Part shown: in pieces, positions 8,301 through 14,279 of the stretch
Numbering within the stretch: position 1 is the stretch's first letter
How the letters are laid out: every line of letters starts with the position of its first letter
DNA from: S012-113 sp039714715
Lineage (GTDB): Bacteria > Bacteroidota > Bacteroidia > Cytophagales > Cyclobacteriaceae
NCBI GenBank assembly: GCA_039714715.1
Contig: JBDLIU010000070.1
Span: forward strand, 1 to 17,937
Direction: 5' to 3'
DNA length: 17,937 bases
Made by a program: the position numbers and the translations under genes
The notes under the pieces: model-generated
What the model was told of the DNA's origin: nothing
The model's database searches: none
What the model saw: the letters and a program-made list of their open reading frames with translations, nothing else

Positions 8301-10162
8301 TTGTGACCCAAATAAAGAGACCCTCCATGAATTGGATACATTTCTATACCATATGATGCAGCAATATCGGCTGTCCAAAACGTACCATTGTCATATGAAT
8401 TTCCCCATACCCGAGAAACCAAACTATATTGTTGTGATGATGAAAAATTGCGTTCATACATATCGAACCAGTATTCTTCAATGGCTGTTTGCTCTGTTGT
8501 GTATAAGTAAATACCTAAATCACGTATTTCATCGTTACCGGTTATCGTTCCCCAATGAATAAGAGAAGAATTGAATTGCATACTCTCAGAAGTTGATTCC
8601 TGATCGTTTCCCTGAGGAAAAGTTGCAAATCCATTTGCCCAGCAATGACCAGCATAAGGGCTAAAGTTTCTTAGGAATGGATATTGGCTATCGGTGCGAT
8701 TGGTAGAAGCAGCATCATGTACCAAATGGTTTACCATATCTCCCCACTGATCAGACCATCCCGGTTCAAACTGCTCCAAAAATGCAGCAGCATGAATAAA
8801 ATATCCCCAATGGAAATGGTGATCATTTATATTGCCATCTTGACCATGCCCTGCAGGGTAGCCAATAAGTGTTGACCAGTCACTGTTATAATAAAACAAA
8901 AAGGCAACTTCTGAAGACTCAGCTGTCAACCAGTCTTCCAAACGTTCTTTGATTGTAGCAATCATTTTGTCTCTTGCTTCAATATTACCCATTTGATCAG
9001 CGATTCTAGCTGTTTGAATCAATCGGTTCATCACCTGGCCTTCATTGTAGGAGTCTGTCCATGTAGCCAAACCATCATTCTCAATCTGGGTAATTTTCTT
9101 GTTTAATTCGGATGGACTAAAATCCAGACTATAATTAGCTAAATATGGCAAGGCAGGGAGAATTCCTTTGAAAGCATTTTCAACACTGAAAGTATTTCCC
9201 TCCATTGTTTTTATTTCACCTCTTACTGAACTGTAGCTGTGCTTGTCAGGTTGAGGTGAGTCAGTAGCCAGATTAGCCCACTGATGTGGTAGTAATCCTA
9301 TTAGCATATTTGCTGCTGTACCTTCCTTTATTTCAGAGGTAACTACAAAGTCTGTTCGTACTGTGGCATTGGCTTCATCGTAAGTCCAGGTTGTAGTAGT
9401 ACTAGTTGGGAATACATATGCGTATTTTTTGTATTCTTCTGCTACCGTAGTAATACTTGCTGCTGACAATGGAATCATGGCCATAGACCAATAATTTTTA
9501 TTGTTCAAATCGGAGGTGTATGTTGTACCTGTCTGAGTCCAGGTACTACCAATAGGTGCATAGAAAACAAAATCAGCATCGCTTCTTGCATTAGCCACAA
9601 TCAGCATTTCTCCGGAAATCGTTACGTCTCCCAGGTTTACTGTAATTTGAGCAACATCACTGCTGTTTTTATTGAAGTATATAAATGGCATTGCAATACC
9701 TGATGTTGCCTGAAGACTATGCGTTCCATCATTCCAATCCATAGTTACTGTCCAATCTGAGTAGTCTGCTACTGTAGCTTTTGATGCATTTAAACTGGTA
9801 ACTCCAACAATAATTGGTTCTTGATCATCATATACGCCCCAGGGAATATAACTAACTACTAAGCCTTCATTGGTGGTTTTCAGGGCCATGGGGTAATTAA
9901 AAAGGTTATTCACATGATCACTTTTAATTAAGGATGACCACCAGTCGTTAGTAGGTACTGGTTTGCCAATAGCAGATCCACTTAATTGTGGCGTACTTGA
10001 TGGATAAGTATTTCTGCCAGCTGCATCTACACCAGGAAAAGTGTTTGTATAACTACCAGCACCAATCGGAGTTATTTGAGCCAAAATCGGAATATTAGGA
10101 TATAGTTGAAGCACTACGAAAACAATAATGTATCCTTTAAAAAGATTTAAATGTTTTATCAT
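5375..10162 (-). CDS. GH81 endo-beta-1,3-glucanase (laminarinase), multimodular, T9SS type A secreted
   Basis: This 1595-residue secreted enzyme starts with a signal peptide (residues 1-29, ending ILAQ). The GH81 catalytic region spans about 60-705, with PTNDWWSSLI at 70-79, Asp447 in NDHHFHWGYF as the likely acid, and DQESTSE at 520-526 carrying the conserved glutamates Glu522 and Glu526. GH81 enzymes cleave internal beta-1,3 bonds of laminarin-like glucans. The other modules, in order, are: Ig-like (about 760-838); CBM6-like (about 845-1001); PKD/REJ-like (1007-1097); a second Ig-like (1102-1191); a Cys-bounded module (1196-1299); Fn3-like (1306-1395); a second copy of the Cys-bounded module (1403-1505); and a T9SS type A sorting domain (about 1515-1595, with AVYPNPVSS). 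All apparent catalytic residues are intact. No SusCD or other polysaccharide-locus genes are adjacent. Confidence 0.93.
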   Translation of the reverse strand: MIKHLNLFKGYIIVFVVLQLYPNIPILAQITPIGAGSYTNTFPGVDAAGRNTYPSSTPQLSGSAIGKPVPTNDWWSSLIKSDHVNNLFNYPMALKTTNEGLVVSYIPWGVYDDQEPIIVGVTSLNASKATVADYSDWTVTMDWNDGTHSLQATSGIAMPFIYFNKNSSDVAQITVNLGDVTISGEMLIVANARSDADFVFYAPIGSTWTQTGTTYTSDLNNKNYWSMAMIPLSAASITTVAEEYKKYAYVFPTSTTTTWTYDEANATVRTDFVVTSEIKEGTAANMLIGLLPHQWANLATDSPQPDKHSYSSVRGEIKTMEGNTFSVENAFKGILPALPYLANYSLDFSPSELNKKITQIENDGLATWTDSYNEGQVMNRLIQTARIADQMGNIEARDKMIATIKERLEDWLTAESSEVAFLFYYNSDWSTLIGYPAGHGQDGNINDHHFHWGYFIHAAAFLEQFEPGWSDQWGDMVNHLVHDAASTNRTDSQYPFLRNFSPYAGHCWANGFATFPQGNDQESTSESMQFNSSLIHWGTITGNDEIRDLGIYLYTTEQTAIEEYWFDMYERNFSSSQQYSLVSRVWGNSYDNGTFWTADIAASYGIEMYPIHGGSLYLGHNATYVQKLWNEISANTGILSNEENPNLWHDVMWEYLSFIDPQAAIDLYNSYPGRSLKFGVSDAQTYHWLHAMNAIGNVESTITADYPIAVAFNKDGAITYVGHNYSDVPITITFSDGYELQIPANQMATSRDVAASGILSSDFTQAYANGGVNLSVVTSGAGITKVEFYDGNLNIGSITEEPYELKATNLTLGSHGIYAKVYVGDAFNITNIISIQVGEQVPYLGSVFEIPGTIEAGHYDKFEGGVGQGISYIDVSQVNEGGFRPDEYVDAVVVANEGATVGWLSAGEWMEYSIDVQTAGNYDLSFRYASGNPNGGGPFYFEIDDNKISSDILVNSTSSSNWNTWATKTVSNIELNEGNHVLRLVIINGEFNLGKMTFTYASDLSYSPPVANAGENVVVILPATNATLDGSLSADPEGQTLNYTWEQVYGPSEITFSDNNIASPNISNLEEGIYKCKLTVDDGIYASTDFVLVIVSATGNIDPAITLTSPADNSSFKEGSEITISALASDLDGEVTLVEFYDGTTKIGEDATNPYSINWNGASLGDHELTAKAIDNGGGMGTSQIVNVSINEVKSCIETSTEALEGAFSVGYKATFETVGTNVTITFELLDTDKVGVVAFLWEQTPFSEVQMDHVSGNTFSKTIVGQSIGSSISYACKFAYAGGLSVTKYINYEVGADCGGTIDDQPPTNFTATLGTISSTSIELLLNASDNSGTVNYNVTYGANTKTVSTESGAEKSLVISALSPDTQYTFSITVSDLAGNTADNNPIVISATTSADTNTECSGSTFLAQLGSFDVGYNYNFETIGTDVKITFELLDEKEGVFAYLWKESPFSEISMSHVSGNIFTATISGQTIGSTVSYACKFEFAGGLAVTKYFSYVVGNTCSENPLGFENGSIAGLAVYPNPVSSRLNIVFQNSKEIKVHSVIDLQGKTLRIPYSVNQQKVMFDFSQVDSGTYIISLEFKGEPYHLKVLKQ
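5648..5956 (-). other. Second copy of the Cys-bounded module in the GH81 protein
   Basis: Residues 1403-1505 of the GH81 protein repeat residues 1196-1299. Shared landmarks are FxVGY, ITFELLD, SHVSGN or DHVSGN, GQ.IGS, SYACKF, AGGL.VTKY and a closing Cys. Each copy starts and ends near a Cys and has one more in SYACKF. The beta-rich pattern and the aromatic residues suggest a carbohydrate-binding or spacer module; I do not recognise a named family. Confidence 0.7.
6266..6577 (-). other. First copy of the Cys-bounded module in the GH81 protein
   Basis: Residues 1196-1299 lie between the second Ig-like domain and the Fn3-like domain. Landmarks include FSVGYKATFE, ITFELLD, LWEQTPFSE, SYACKFAYAGG and a terminal Cys. 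It is the partner of the module at 5648-5956, separated from it by one Fn3-like linker. Confidence 0.7.
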
Positions 10163-10234
10163 GTTCTCTCAATAATTTTAACAATAATTAAGTGGAAAGA
10201 TATAAGTGACTGGATTAGTAAGCTAAAAATGTAG

Positions 10235-10267
10235 TACATCAAAAGTTCATTTGTTATTACATCAAAA
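10235..10267. promoter_or_regulatory. Direct repeats TACATCAAAA upstream of GH81, possible operator
   Basis: TACATCAAAA occurs exactly at 10235-10244 and 10258-10267, 23 bp apart start to start and about 73-105 bp upstream of the GH81 start codon. The spacing is roughly two helical turns, which would suit a dimeric regulator such as a response regulator of a glycan-sensing system. This is inference from position and repetition only. Confidence 0.35.
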
Positions 10268-10341
10268 ACACATCAGGTAATTATTTTGTTGAATTAGAAA
10301 TACGCATAATAATGATCTGATAAAAAATAAGAGCAATAAAA

Positions 10342-10371
10342 AAAAGACTTCTAATTTCTTAGAAGTCTTTT
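10342..10371. terminator. Perfect hairpin terminator (copy D)
   Basis: A 13-bp perfect stem, AAAAGACTTCTAA against its complement with loop TTTC, is bounded by A- and T-runs. It lies immediately downstream, on the minus strand, of the tRNA-tail-like sequence of copy D. It would block read-through from the tRNA-Lys side towards GH81. Confidence 0.75.
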
Positions 10372-10376
10372 AACTT

Positions 10377-10451
10377 TGGTGACGGGCCTGGGGCTCCCCG
10401 AAATAAGCCATTCTCCGAATGTCTAATTCGGGACAGGCTTCTCGCCCCAGG
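10377..10451 (-). repeat. tRNA-Lys 3'-end duplicate with nested inverted repeats (copy D)
   Basis: The 20 bases TGGTGACGGGCCTGGGGCTC at 10377-10396 are identical to the 3' end of the real tRNA-Lys at 10513-10532. After that the sequence leaves the tRNA and forms a nested hairpin: CCTGGGGC (10387-10394) with GCCCCAGG (10444-10451), AAGCC (10405-10409) with GGCTT (10436-10440), and CCGAAT with ATTCGG around GTCTA (10415-10431). No D-arm or anticodon arm is present, so this is a tRNA fragment, not a gene. Confidence 0.75.
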
Positions 10452-10481
10452 GATTTTCTAACTGAAATATCTGAAATAAAA

Positions 10482-10509
10482 AAAGACTCCCATTCTCATG
10501 AGAGTCTTT
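10482..10509 (-). terminator. tRNA-Lys terminator
   Basis: AAAGACTCCCAT pairs with ATGAGAGTCTTT around TCTC, three bases downstream of the tRNA CCA end, with a U-run on the minus strand (A-run 10478-10484). Its one mismatch is C/A on the plus strand but G-U on the minus strand, as expected for termination of the minus-strand tRNA transcript. Confidence 0.8.
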
Positions 10510-10512
10510 AAG

Positions 10513-10588
10513 TGGTGACGGGCCTGGGGCTCGAACCCAGGACCCACGCCTTAAAAGGGCGTTGCTCTACCAGCTGAGCTAGCCCGTC
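10513..10588 (-). tRNA. tRNA-Lys (anticodon TTT)
   Basis: This 76-nt gene folds as a full cloverleaf. The acceptor stem is GACGGGC/GCCCGTC, the D stem GCTC/GAGC with an AGCTGGTA loop, the anticodon stem ACGCC/GGCGT with loop CTTTTAA giving anticodon TTT, the variable loop GGGTC, and the T arm CTGGG-TTCGAGC-CCCAG. Discriminator A and an encoded CCA end are present. A strong promoter lies about 58 bp upstream and a terminator follows directly. Its 3' end is the sequence duplicated in copy D and, in part, copy C. Confidence 0.97.
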
Positions 10589-10645
10589 AGCCATTTATAA
10601 GGTTAAATTTGCTTTTTAGTAAGCCATTTTCCTTATTTGCGAGTG

Positions 10646-10676
10646 CAAAGTTAGCAGCTTAAAATATATTTGCAAA
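10646..10676 (-). promoter_or_regulatory. Bacteroidota-type promoter of tRNA-Lys
   Basis: On the minus strand, TTTG (10676-10673), then 19 bases, then TAACTTTG (10653-10646) match the Bacteroidota housekeeping consensus TTTG / TAnnTTTG. Transcription would begin near 10640, giving a leader of about 50 nt to be trimmed before the tRNA. Confidence 0.75.
10665..10672 (+). promoter_or_regulatory. -7 box of the TPR/SH3 gene, nearly leaderless
   Basis: TATATTTG fits TAnnTTTG exactly and ends 8 bases before the ATG at 10681, so the mRNA leader would be only a few bases. The nearest -33-like TTTG (10636-10639) is 25 bases upstream, longer than usual. The box lies inside the divergent tRNA-Lys promoter. 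Confidence 0.55.
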
Positions 10677-10680
10677 CTCA

Positions 10681-11412
10681 ATGGTTAAAAAACTCATAAT
10701 ATTAACTGTCGTTCTGAATTTATTCTTTTCAGATTTACATTCACAATCAATAAACAACCTGCTCCATAAGGCAGATTCTCTATTTACACAACAGCAGTTT
10801 ACTCAGTCATTCGAATTGTATGATTCTATTTACAAACACATGCAGGAAGCATCCCCTGCCATGTTGCTAAAAATGGCGTACATCAAGGAAGGACTTGGCG
10901 ATATTACCTCTGCACAGTACTATTTAAATGAGTATTACCTTGCAACATCCAACGAACAGGCCCTTCAGAAAATGGAAAACCTGGCAGAAGCTAATGACCT
11001 CAAAGGATACCAACATAACGACATTACATTCTTCTTTAACATCTACTATAAAAACTACAACTGGCTTGTTATCGGACTTATTCTGATTAGCTTAGTAATA
11101 CTTGTTTTAATTTTCTATCAAAAGAAAAAGTTCAATACAGCGCCACTTGCTAATGGGTTCCTACTTTTGATTTTACTTGGATCTTTATTTGCCCTGGTGA
11201 ATTTCGGGAAAGACTATAATCGGGGTGTGATTATTAAAAACAACACTTTTATCATGGAAGCACCTTCACCAGGATCCAACCTGGTAGATGTAACCTCTAA
11301 AGGTCATAAGGTTGTGGTCTCCGGCAAAAAAGATGTCTGGTATAAGATCGAATGGCAGGGGCAGGATGGTTATGTGAAGGCTAAGAATGTAAAGTTGCTC
11401 ACTGTATGGTAG
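10681..11412 (+). CDS. Exported TPR-like, two-TM, C-terminal SH3 domain protein
   Basis: This 243-residue protein begins with a signal-like hydrophobic stretch (residues 4-20, ending near SQS). An alpha-helical region of TPR character follows at 24-90, with paired helices such as ADSLFTQQQFTQSFELYDSI. There are two membrane helices (about 127-146 and 156-174), separated by a short basic loop (KKK), and a C-terminal bacterial SH3-like domain (about 181-240, including GHKVVV, WYKIEW and DGYVKAKNVK). The order resembles BatE-like proteins and other envelope TPR/SH3 proteins of Bacteroidota, but the bat operon partners are absent here. It stands alone, divergent from tRNA-Lys and convergent with the CHU_C gene. 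A role in envelope protein assembly or peptidoglycan contact is inference. Confidence 0.8.
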   Translation: MVKKLIILTVVLNLFFSDLHSQSINNLLHKADSLFTQQQFTQSFELYDSIYKHMQEASPAMLLKMAYIKEGLGDITSAQYYLNEYYLATSNEQALQKMENLAEANDLKGYQHNDITFFFNIYYKNYNWLVIGLILISLVILVLIFYQKKKFNTAPLANGFLLLILLGSLFALVNFGKDYNRGVIIKNNTFIMEAPSPGSNLVDVTSKGHKVVVSGKKDVWYKIEWQGQDGYVKAKNVKLLTVW

Positions 11413-11416
11413 CTTG

Positions 11417-11435
11417 AATTTCATTTTTTGAAATT
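11417..11435. terminator. Weak hairpin after the TPR/SH3 gene
   Basis: AATTTCA pairs with TGAAATT around five T residues, five bases beyond the stop codon of the TPR/SH3 gene. There is no following T-run, so it is at best a weak terminator. Confidence 0.3.
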
Positions 11436-11475
11436 TGACACCTATTTGAGGTTTAAGTTTTGTGATTTGGAATTT

Positions 11476-11496
11476 ACGATTTTAGTATAAAATCGT
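11476..11496. terminator. Perfect inverted repeat over the stop codon of the CHU_C gene
   Basis: ACGATTTTA (11476-11484) and TAAAATCGT (11488-11496) form a 9-bp perfect stem with a 3-base loop. It includes the last codons and TAA of the CHU_C gene. It lacks a T-tract, so a terminator or mRNA-end stabiliser role is possible but unproven. Confidence 0.35.
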
Positions 11497-14124
11497 CAGT
11501 GGTCCATTATATTTTTTACCTGTAAACTCAACACTATAATAATAGACACCTGCCTCAAGGCCTTCTGCATCCCATTTAAAATCTCTATCCTCCGTTGTAT
11601 AAACTTCTATACCCCAACGGTTATGAACCTTAAAACTAAGAAAATGGCCACTACAATTATCAAGAGGAAGATTATCCAATGAATAATAATCGTTTTTACC
11701 ATCATTATTGGGCGTAAAAATGTTAGGTGGCAGAAACTCTTCAACTTTTGTCTCAATCTCTGATATGTTGAGTTCTACTGAAACTGTATCACCCAATTCA
11801 TTGAAACACATATTGTCCATGGCCTTAAAAGAAACAGTATAAGACATAGGCATATTATCATCCCCAAGGTTTACACATTCACCTCCCCAAACCAGAATCG
11901 AGCTAACAGGGCTTTCACCTGTAACAGATTCAAAGACCGCTCCAACTGGCATTTGGGAATCTTCTGTTACACTTAACTCTATTTCGTTATCCTCATAGTC
12001 TTCAGCTATTACCTCAAGATTCAGGAGATCTCCAACCTTCATGTTAATCTTGTTGTCTATAAACTCTATTTCATTATTCAGGTTAACAAATCGAATAGCC
12101 GGTGGTGTATTGTTAGGTGGAATAACCGTCATATTTACCTCCAGGGTATCGTAATTACTGAATTTGCATTTATCCAGATCATTTAACAGGAAATAGAATG
12201 TGAAAAGTTGGTTAGTTACACTATCATTAAGATTAAGATCAACATTATCGCAATCTGGAGTCCAGCTGAATGCTGATTCGATCTCAGTTTCACCTCTAAC
12301 CATAGGAAAGGTGATATCATGATCCTTTAACAGGAAGTCTTCTCCAACAACACGTAACTCTAATGAATCTTCATCCGAGTCAAATCCAAAAATATTAAAC
12401 TCCTTAGGCTCTTTAAGTATATGTAGAAAGTCTTTCTGAGGTATATCTGATGAGATTATCGGATCGGTATTAGGGGGCAAAATAACCTCGAGGTTAAGTG
12501 TTAGAGTATCGGCATCCCCAAAATCACATACATCATCATCATTAATCACAACTTTTATTTCAAAATTTGTTTTTTCAGTGAAATCATAGATATCGCAACC
12601 TGTGGCCCAGTTAAAAGTAGTGCTGTAAATCCCTTGATCATTAGTCGTATTGTCAAATGACATTCCGGCCTCTGCCAGGATAAATTTATCTGTTAGTATA
12701 TCAACATAAAGAGTATCTAACTCAGCATCACGCCCCTCAATCTGTAACTGAAAGTCATCCCCCTCCCTTATTGAAACCGTAGTATCATTGGTTATGAAAT
12801 AAGCTGGTGTATTATCTGGTGGTTCTACATCTATAGTAACTCTCAGGGTGTCTGATAATGGGAGCGCACAGGCATCATCAAAAGCAATTATGCCTAGTGT
12901 ATAGGGCCTGCCAGGTACCAGAGGGCATCTGTCAAAACAAATATCAAATGAGTGAACACTCCCTTCCTGTAATACCACAGCACTCACTTCGGGCAGTATT
13001 GATGATAAATCCTCCTGTGTTTGAAAATCCATGGCAATAACATTCAGCCAAACATTTTCCGAGTAATTATCTTCGATTTTTAACGCATCAGGGTCAGATA
13101 CTTCTACCTGTATGCAACGTTCTTCATCAGGTGTAATATTGGGGAAAGTAATACTCATATTGTCTATATGATCGTAACTCGTATCCGTTAATCTCTTTCC
13201 TTTGATCATAGGAGGGTCTGCCACAGGACACTGGTCGAGCACCAGCATCTGAAAATCACGTATCACCTCTCCTATTTTCTCTCCTTCACGATATTCCTCA
13301 CATTTTACAGCAAAGGAATACAGTCCCTGGTTCCTCGGGGTTACTGTTAGAAATCCTCTGGTAGAAATCATAAGATCTGGTAATCCTCCTACAATATTAT
13401 CCATACCAAATCCGGGTTTCCAGATGATATCTGGATAAGGCCCAGGATGTGGCCCCCCTGGAGGAATTGCCTGAGGTGTTACCGTATTAAGAGGTACCAC
13501 AAGACTATAAACCATTGAATCATTATCTACATCATACCCGGCAAAATCTACCCAGTAAGGTCTGTTAGGACAAGCATAATCATTTAATGGAGGAAACAGT
13601 TGAGGAGAAGAGTTGATAAATGGCTCTCCATCTTTAACAACGGCAGGAAATTCAAGGTAAAAGGTCTGGCCTGCCGCAATAGCTGAAGGATTCCCGGCTT
13701 GTGGGTCATCACTATAAATATTGGTTATGGTATAGTTTCTGCAGCATCTTTCCCATGAGATATAATAGCCTCCGGGATCGTCAAATACTTCTGGTGAAAG
13801 GGTTATTTCAGTCGAATAAAATAGTTTATCAGTAATTATCTCGCCTTGTGAACAAAGTGGCTGGAAATATTCTACTCTCCTTTCACTTATAAATGGAATA
13901 TACACATCCATCATAGGAGTATTATCAGATTTCCTGAATATACGAACCGTGGCATCAGGATCCCTTGCTCCCGGATTACCATTAATTACATCAAAATAAA
14001 TTATAAGGTTAAGGTTATATCTGTACCCGTCAATATGCAGCAATTCAAATTCTCCACCTACAATATGTGATGCTTGTACTGAGACAGTAAAAAAAAATAA
14101 AGCAAGAGTTAGCAGCTTACGCAT
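11482..14124 (-). CDS. Gliding-motility-associated CHU_C / T9SS type B secreted repeat protein
   Basis: This 880-residue exported protein has a signal peptide (residues 1-18, ending VQA, followed by SHIVGGEFE). The N-terminal half (about 19-300) includes a Cys-Cys motif (ERCCRN, 125-130) and resembles large Bacteroidota surface proteins that carry this N-terminus. Residues about 318-790 hold four diverged units of about 115 residues. Each ends in a pattern of a Cys-containing core, xDTL or xDTV, then PPxNTP (units near 318-435, 436-551, 552-670 and 671-790). The C-terminus (796-880; FLPPNIFTPNNDGKND, NRWG, W-AEGLEAGVYYY) is a classic CHU_C gliding-associated, T9SS type B sorting domain. It is likely a cell-surface adhesin or structural protein; no enzymatic motif is seen. 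Confidence 0.88.
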   Translation of the reverse strand: MRKLLTLALFFFTVSVQASHIVGGEFELLHIDGYRYNLNLIIYFDVINGNPGARDPDATVRIFRKSDNTPMMDVYIPFISERRVEYFQPLCSQGEIITDKLFYSTEITLSPEVFDDPGGYYISWERCCRNYTITNIYSDDPQAGNPSAIAAGQTFYLEFPAVVKDGEPFINSSPQLFPPLNDYACPNRPYWVDFAGYDVDNDSMVYSLVVPLNTVTPQAIPPGGPHPGPYPDIIWKPGFGMDNIVGGLPDLMISTRGFLTVTPRNQGLYSFAVKCEEYREGEKIGEVIRDFQMLVLDQCPVADPPMIKGKRLTDTSYDHIDNMSITFPNITPDEERCIQVEVSDPDALKIEDNYSENVWLNVIAMDFQTQEDLSSILPEVSAVVLQEGSVHSFDICFDRCPLVPGRPYTLGIIAFDDACALPLSDTLRVTIDVEPPDNTPAYFITNDTTVSIREGDDFQLQIEGRDAELDTLYVDILTDKFILAEAGMSFDNTTNDQGIYSTTFNWATGCDIYDFTEKTNFEIKVVINDDDVCDFGDADTLTLNLEVILPPNTDPIISSDIPQKDFLHILKEPKEFNIFGFDSDEDSLELRVVGEDFLLKDHDITFPMVRGETEIESAFSWTPDCDNVDLNLNDSVTNQLFTFYFLLNDLDKCKFSNYDTLEVNMTVIPPNNTPPAIRFVNLNNEIEFIDNKINMKVGDLLNLEVIAEDYEDNEIELSVTEDSQMPVGAVFESVTGESPVSSILVWGGECVNLGDDNMPMSYTVSFKAMDNMCFNELGDTVSVELNISEIETKVEEFLPPNIFTPNNDGKNDYYSLDNLPLDNCSGHFLSFKVHNRWGIEVYTTEDRDFKWDAEGLEAGVYYYSVEFTGKKYNGPLTILY

Positions 14125-14157
14125 CAGCCAAATAAGTTTAGGTGGGTTAAAATAAAC

Positions 14158-14180
14158 TTTATGCTTACATAAAGCATAAA
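14158..14180. promoter_or_regulatory. Perfect inverted repeat in the CHU_C/rlmD divergent region
   Basis: TTTATGCTT (14158-14166) and AAGCATAAA (14172-14180) form a perfect 9-bp inverted repeat with a 5-base centre, between the divergent CHU_C and rlmD starts. It could be an operator for a dimeric regulator or a leader hairpin of the CHU_C mRNA; the sequence alone does not say which. Confidence 0.35.
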
Positions 14181-14262
14181 AGTAATCATTGCCCCCGTGA
14201 ATGATATACGTATGTCTAAGTAAAATGTTAGTGCATAGTAATCTGTTACCCCGTTTTTCCTC

Positions 14263-14270
14263 TAATTTTG
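14263..14270 (+). promoter_or_regulatory. -7 box of the rlmD operon
   Basis: TAATTTTG fits TAnnTTTG exactly and ends 9 bases before the ATG at 14280, giving a leader of only a few bases. No TTTG box was seen at the expected upstream distance. Confidence 0.5.
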
Positions 14271-14279
14271 CACTTCGAA

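Larger units (their letters stand above)
10163..10512. other. Intergenic region between GH81 and tRNA-Lys
   Basis: This 350-bp region holds, from the GH81 start outward, a pair of direct repeats (10235-10267), repeat copy D with its hairpin terminator (10342-10451) and the tRNA-Lys terminator (10482-10509). No exact minus-strand TAnnTTTG box was found upstream of GH81, so its promoter is not located. No protein gene is supported. Confidence 0.6.

Noticed and set aside
3515..10532. Integrated element bounded by tRNA-Lys att repeats
   Set aside because: No integrase, excisionase or cargo of mobile type is present between the copies, and the 20-bp tRNA duplicate lies only 136 bp from the gene.
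11500..14124. Possible tandem DNA repeats in the CHU_C gene
   Set aside because: The four protein units are diverged; no DNA-level tandem repeat was seen, so this is ordinary domain repetition.
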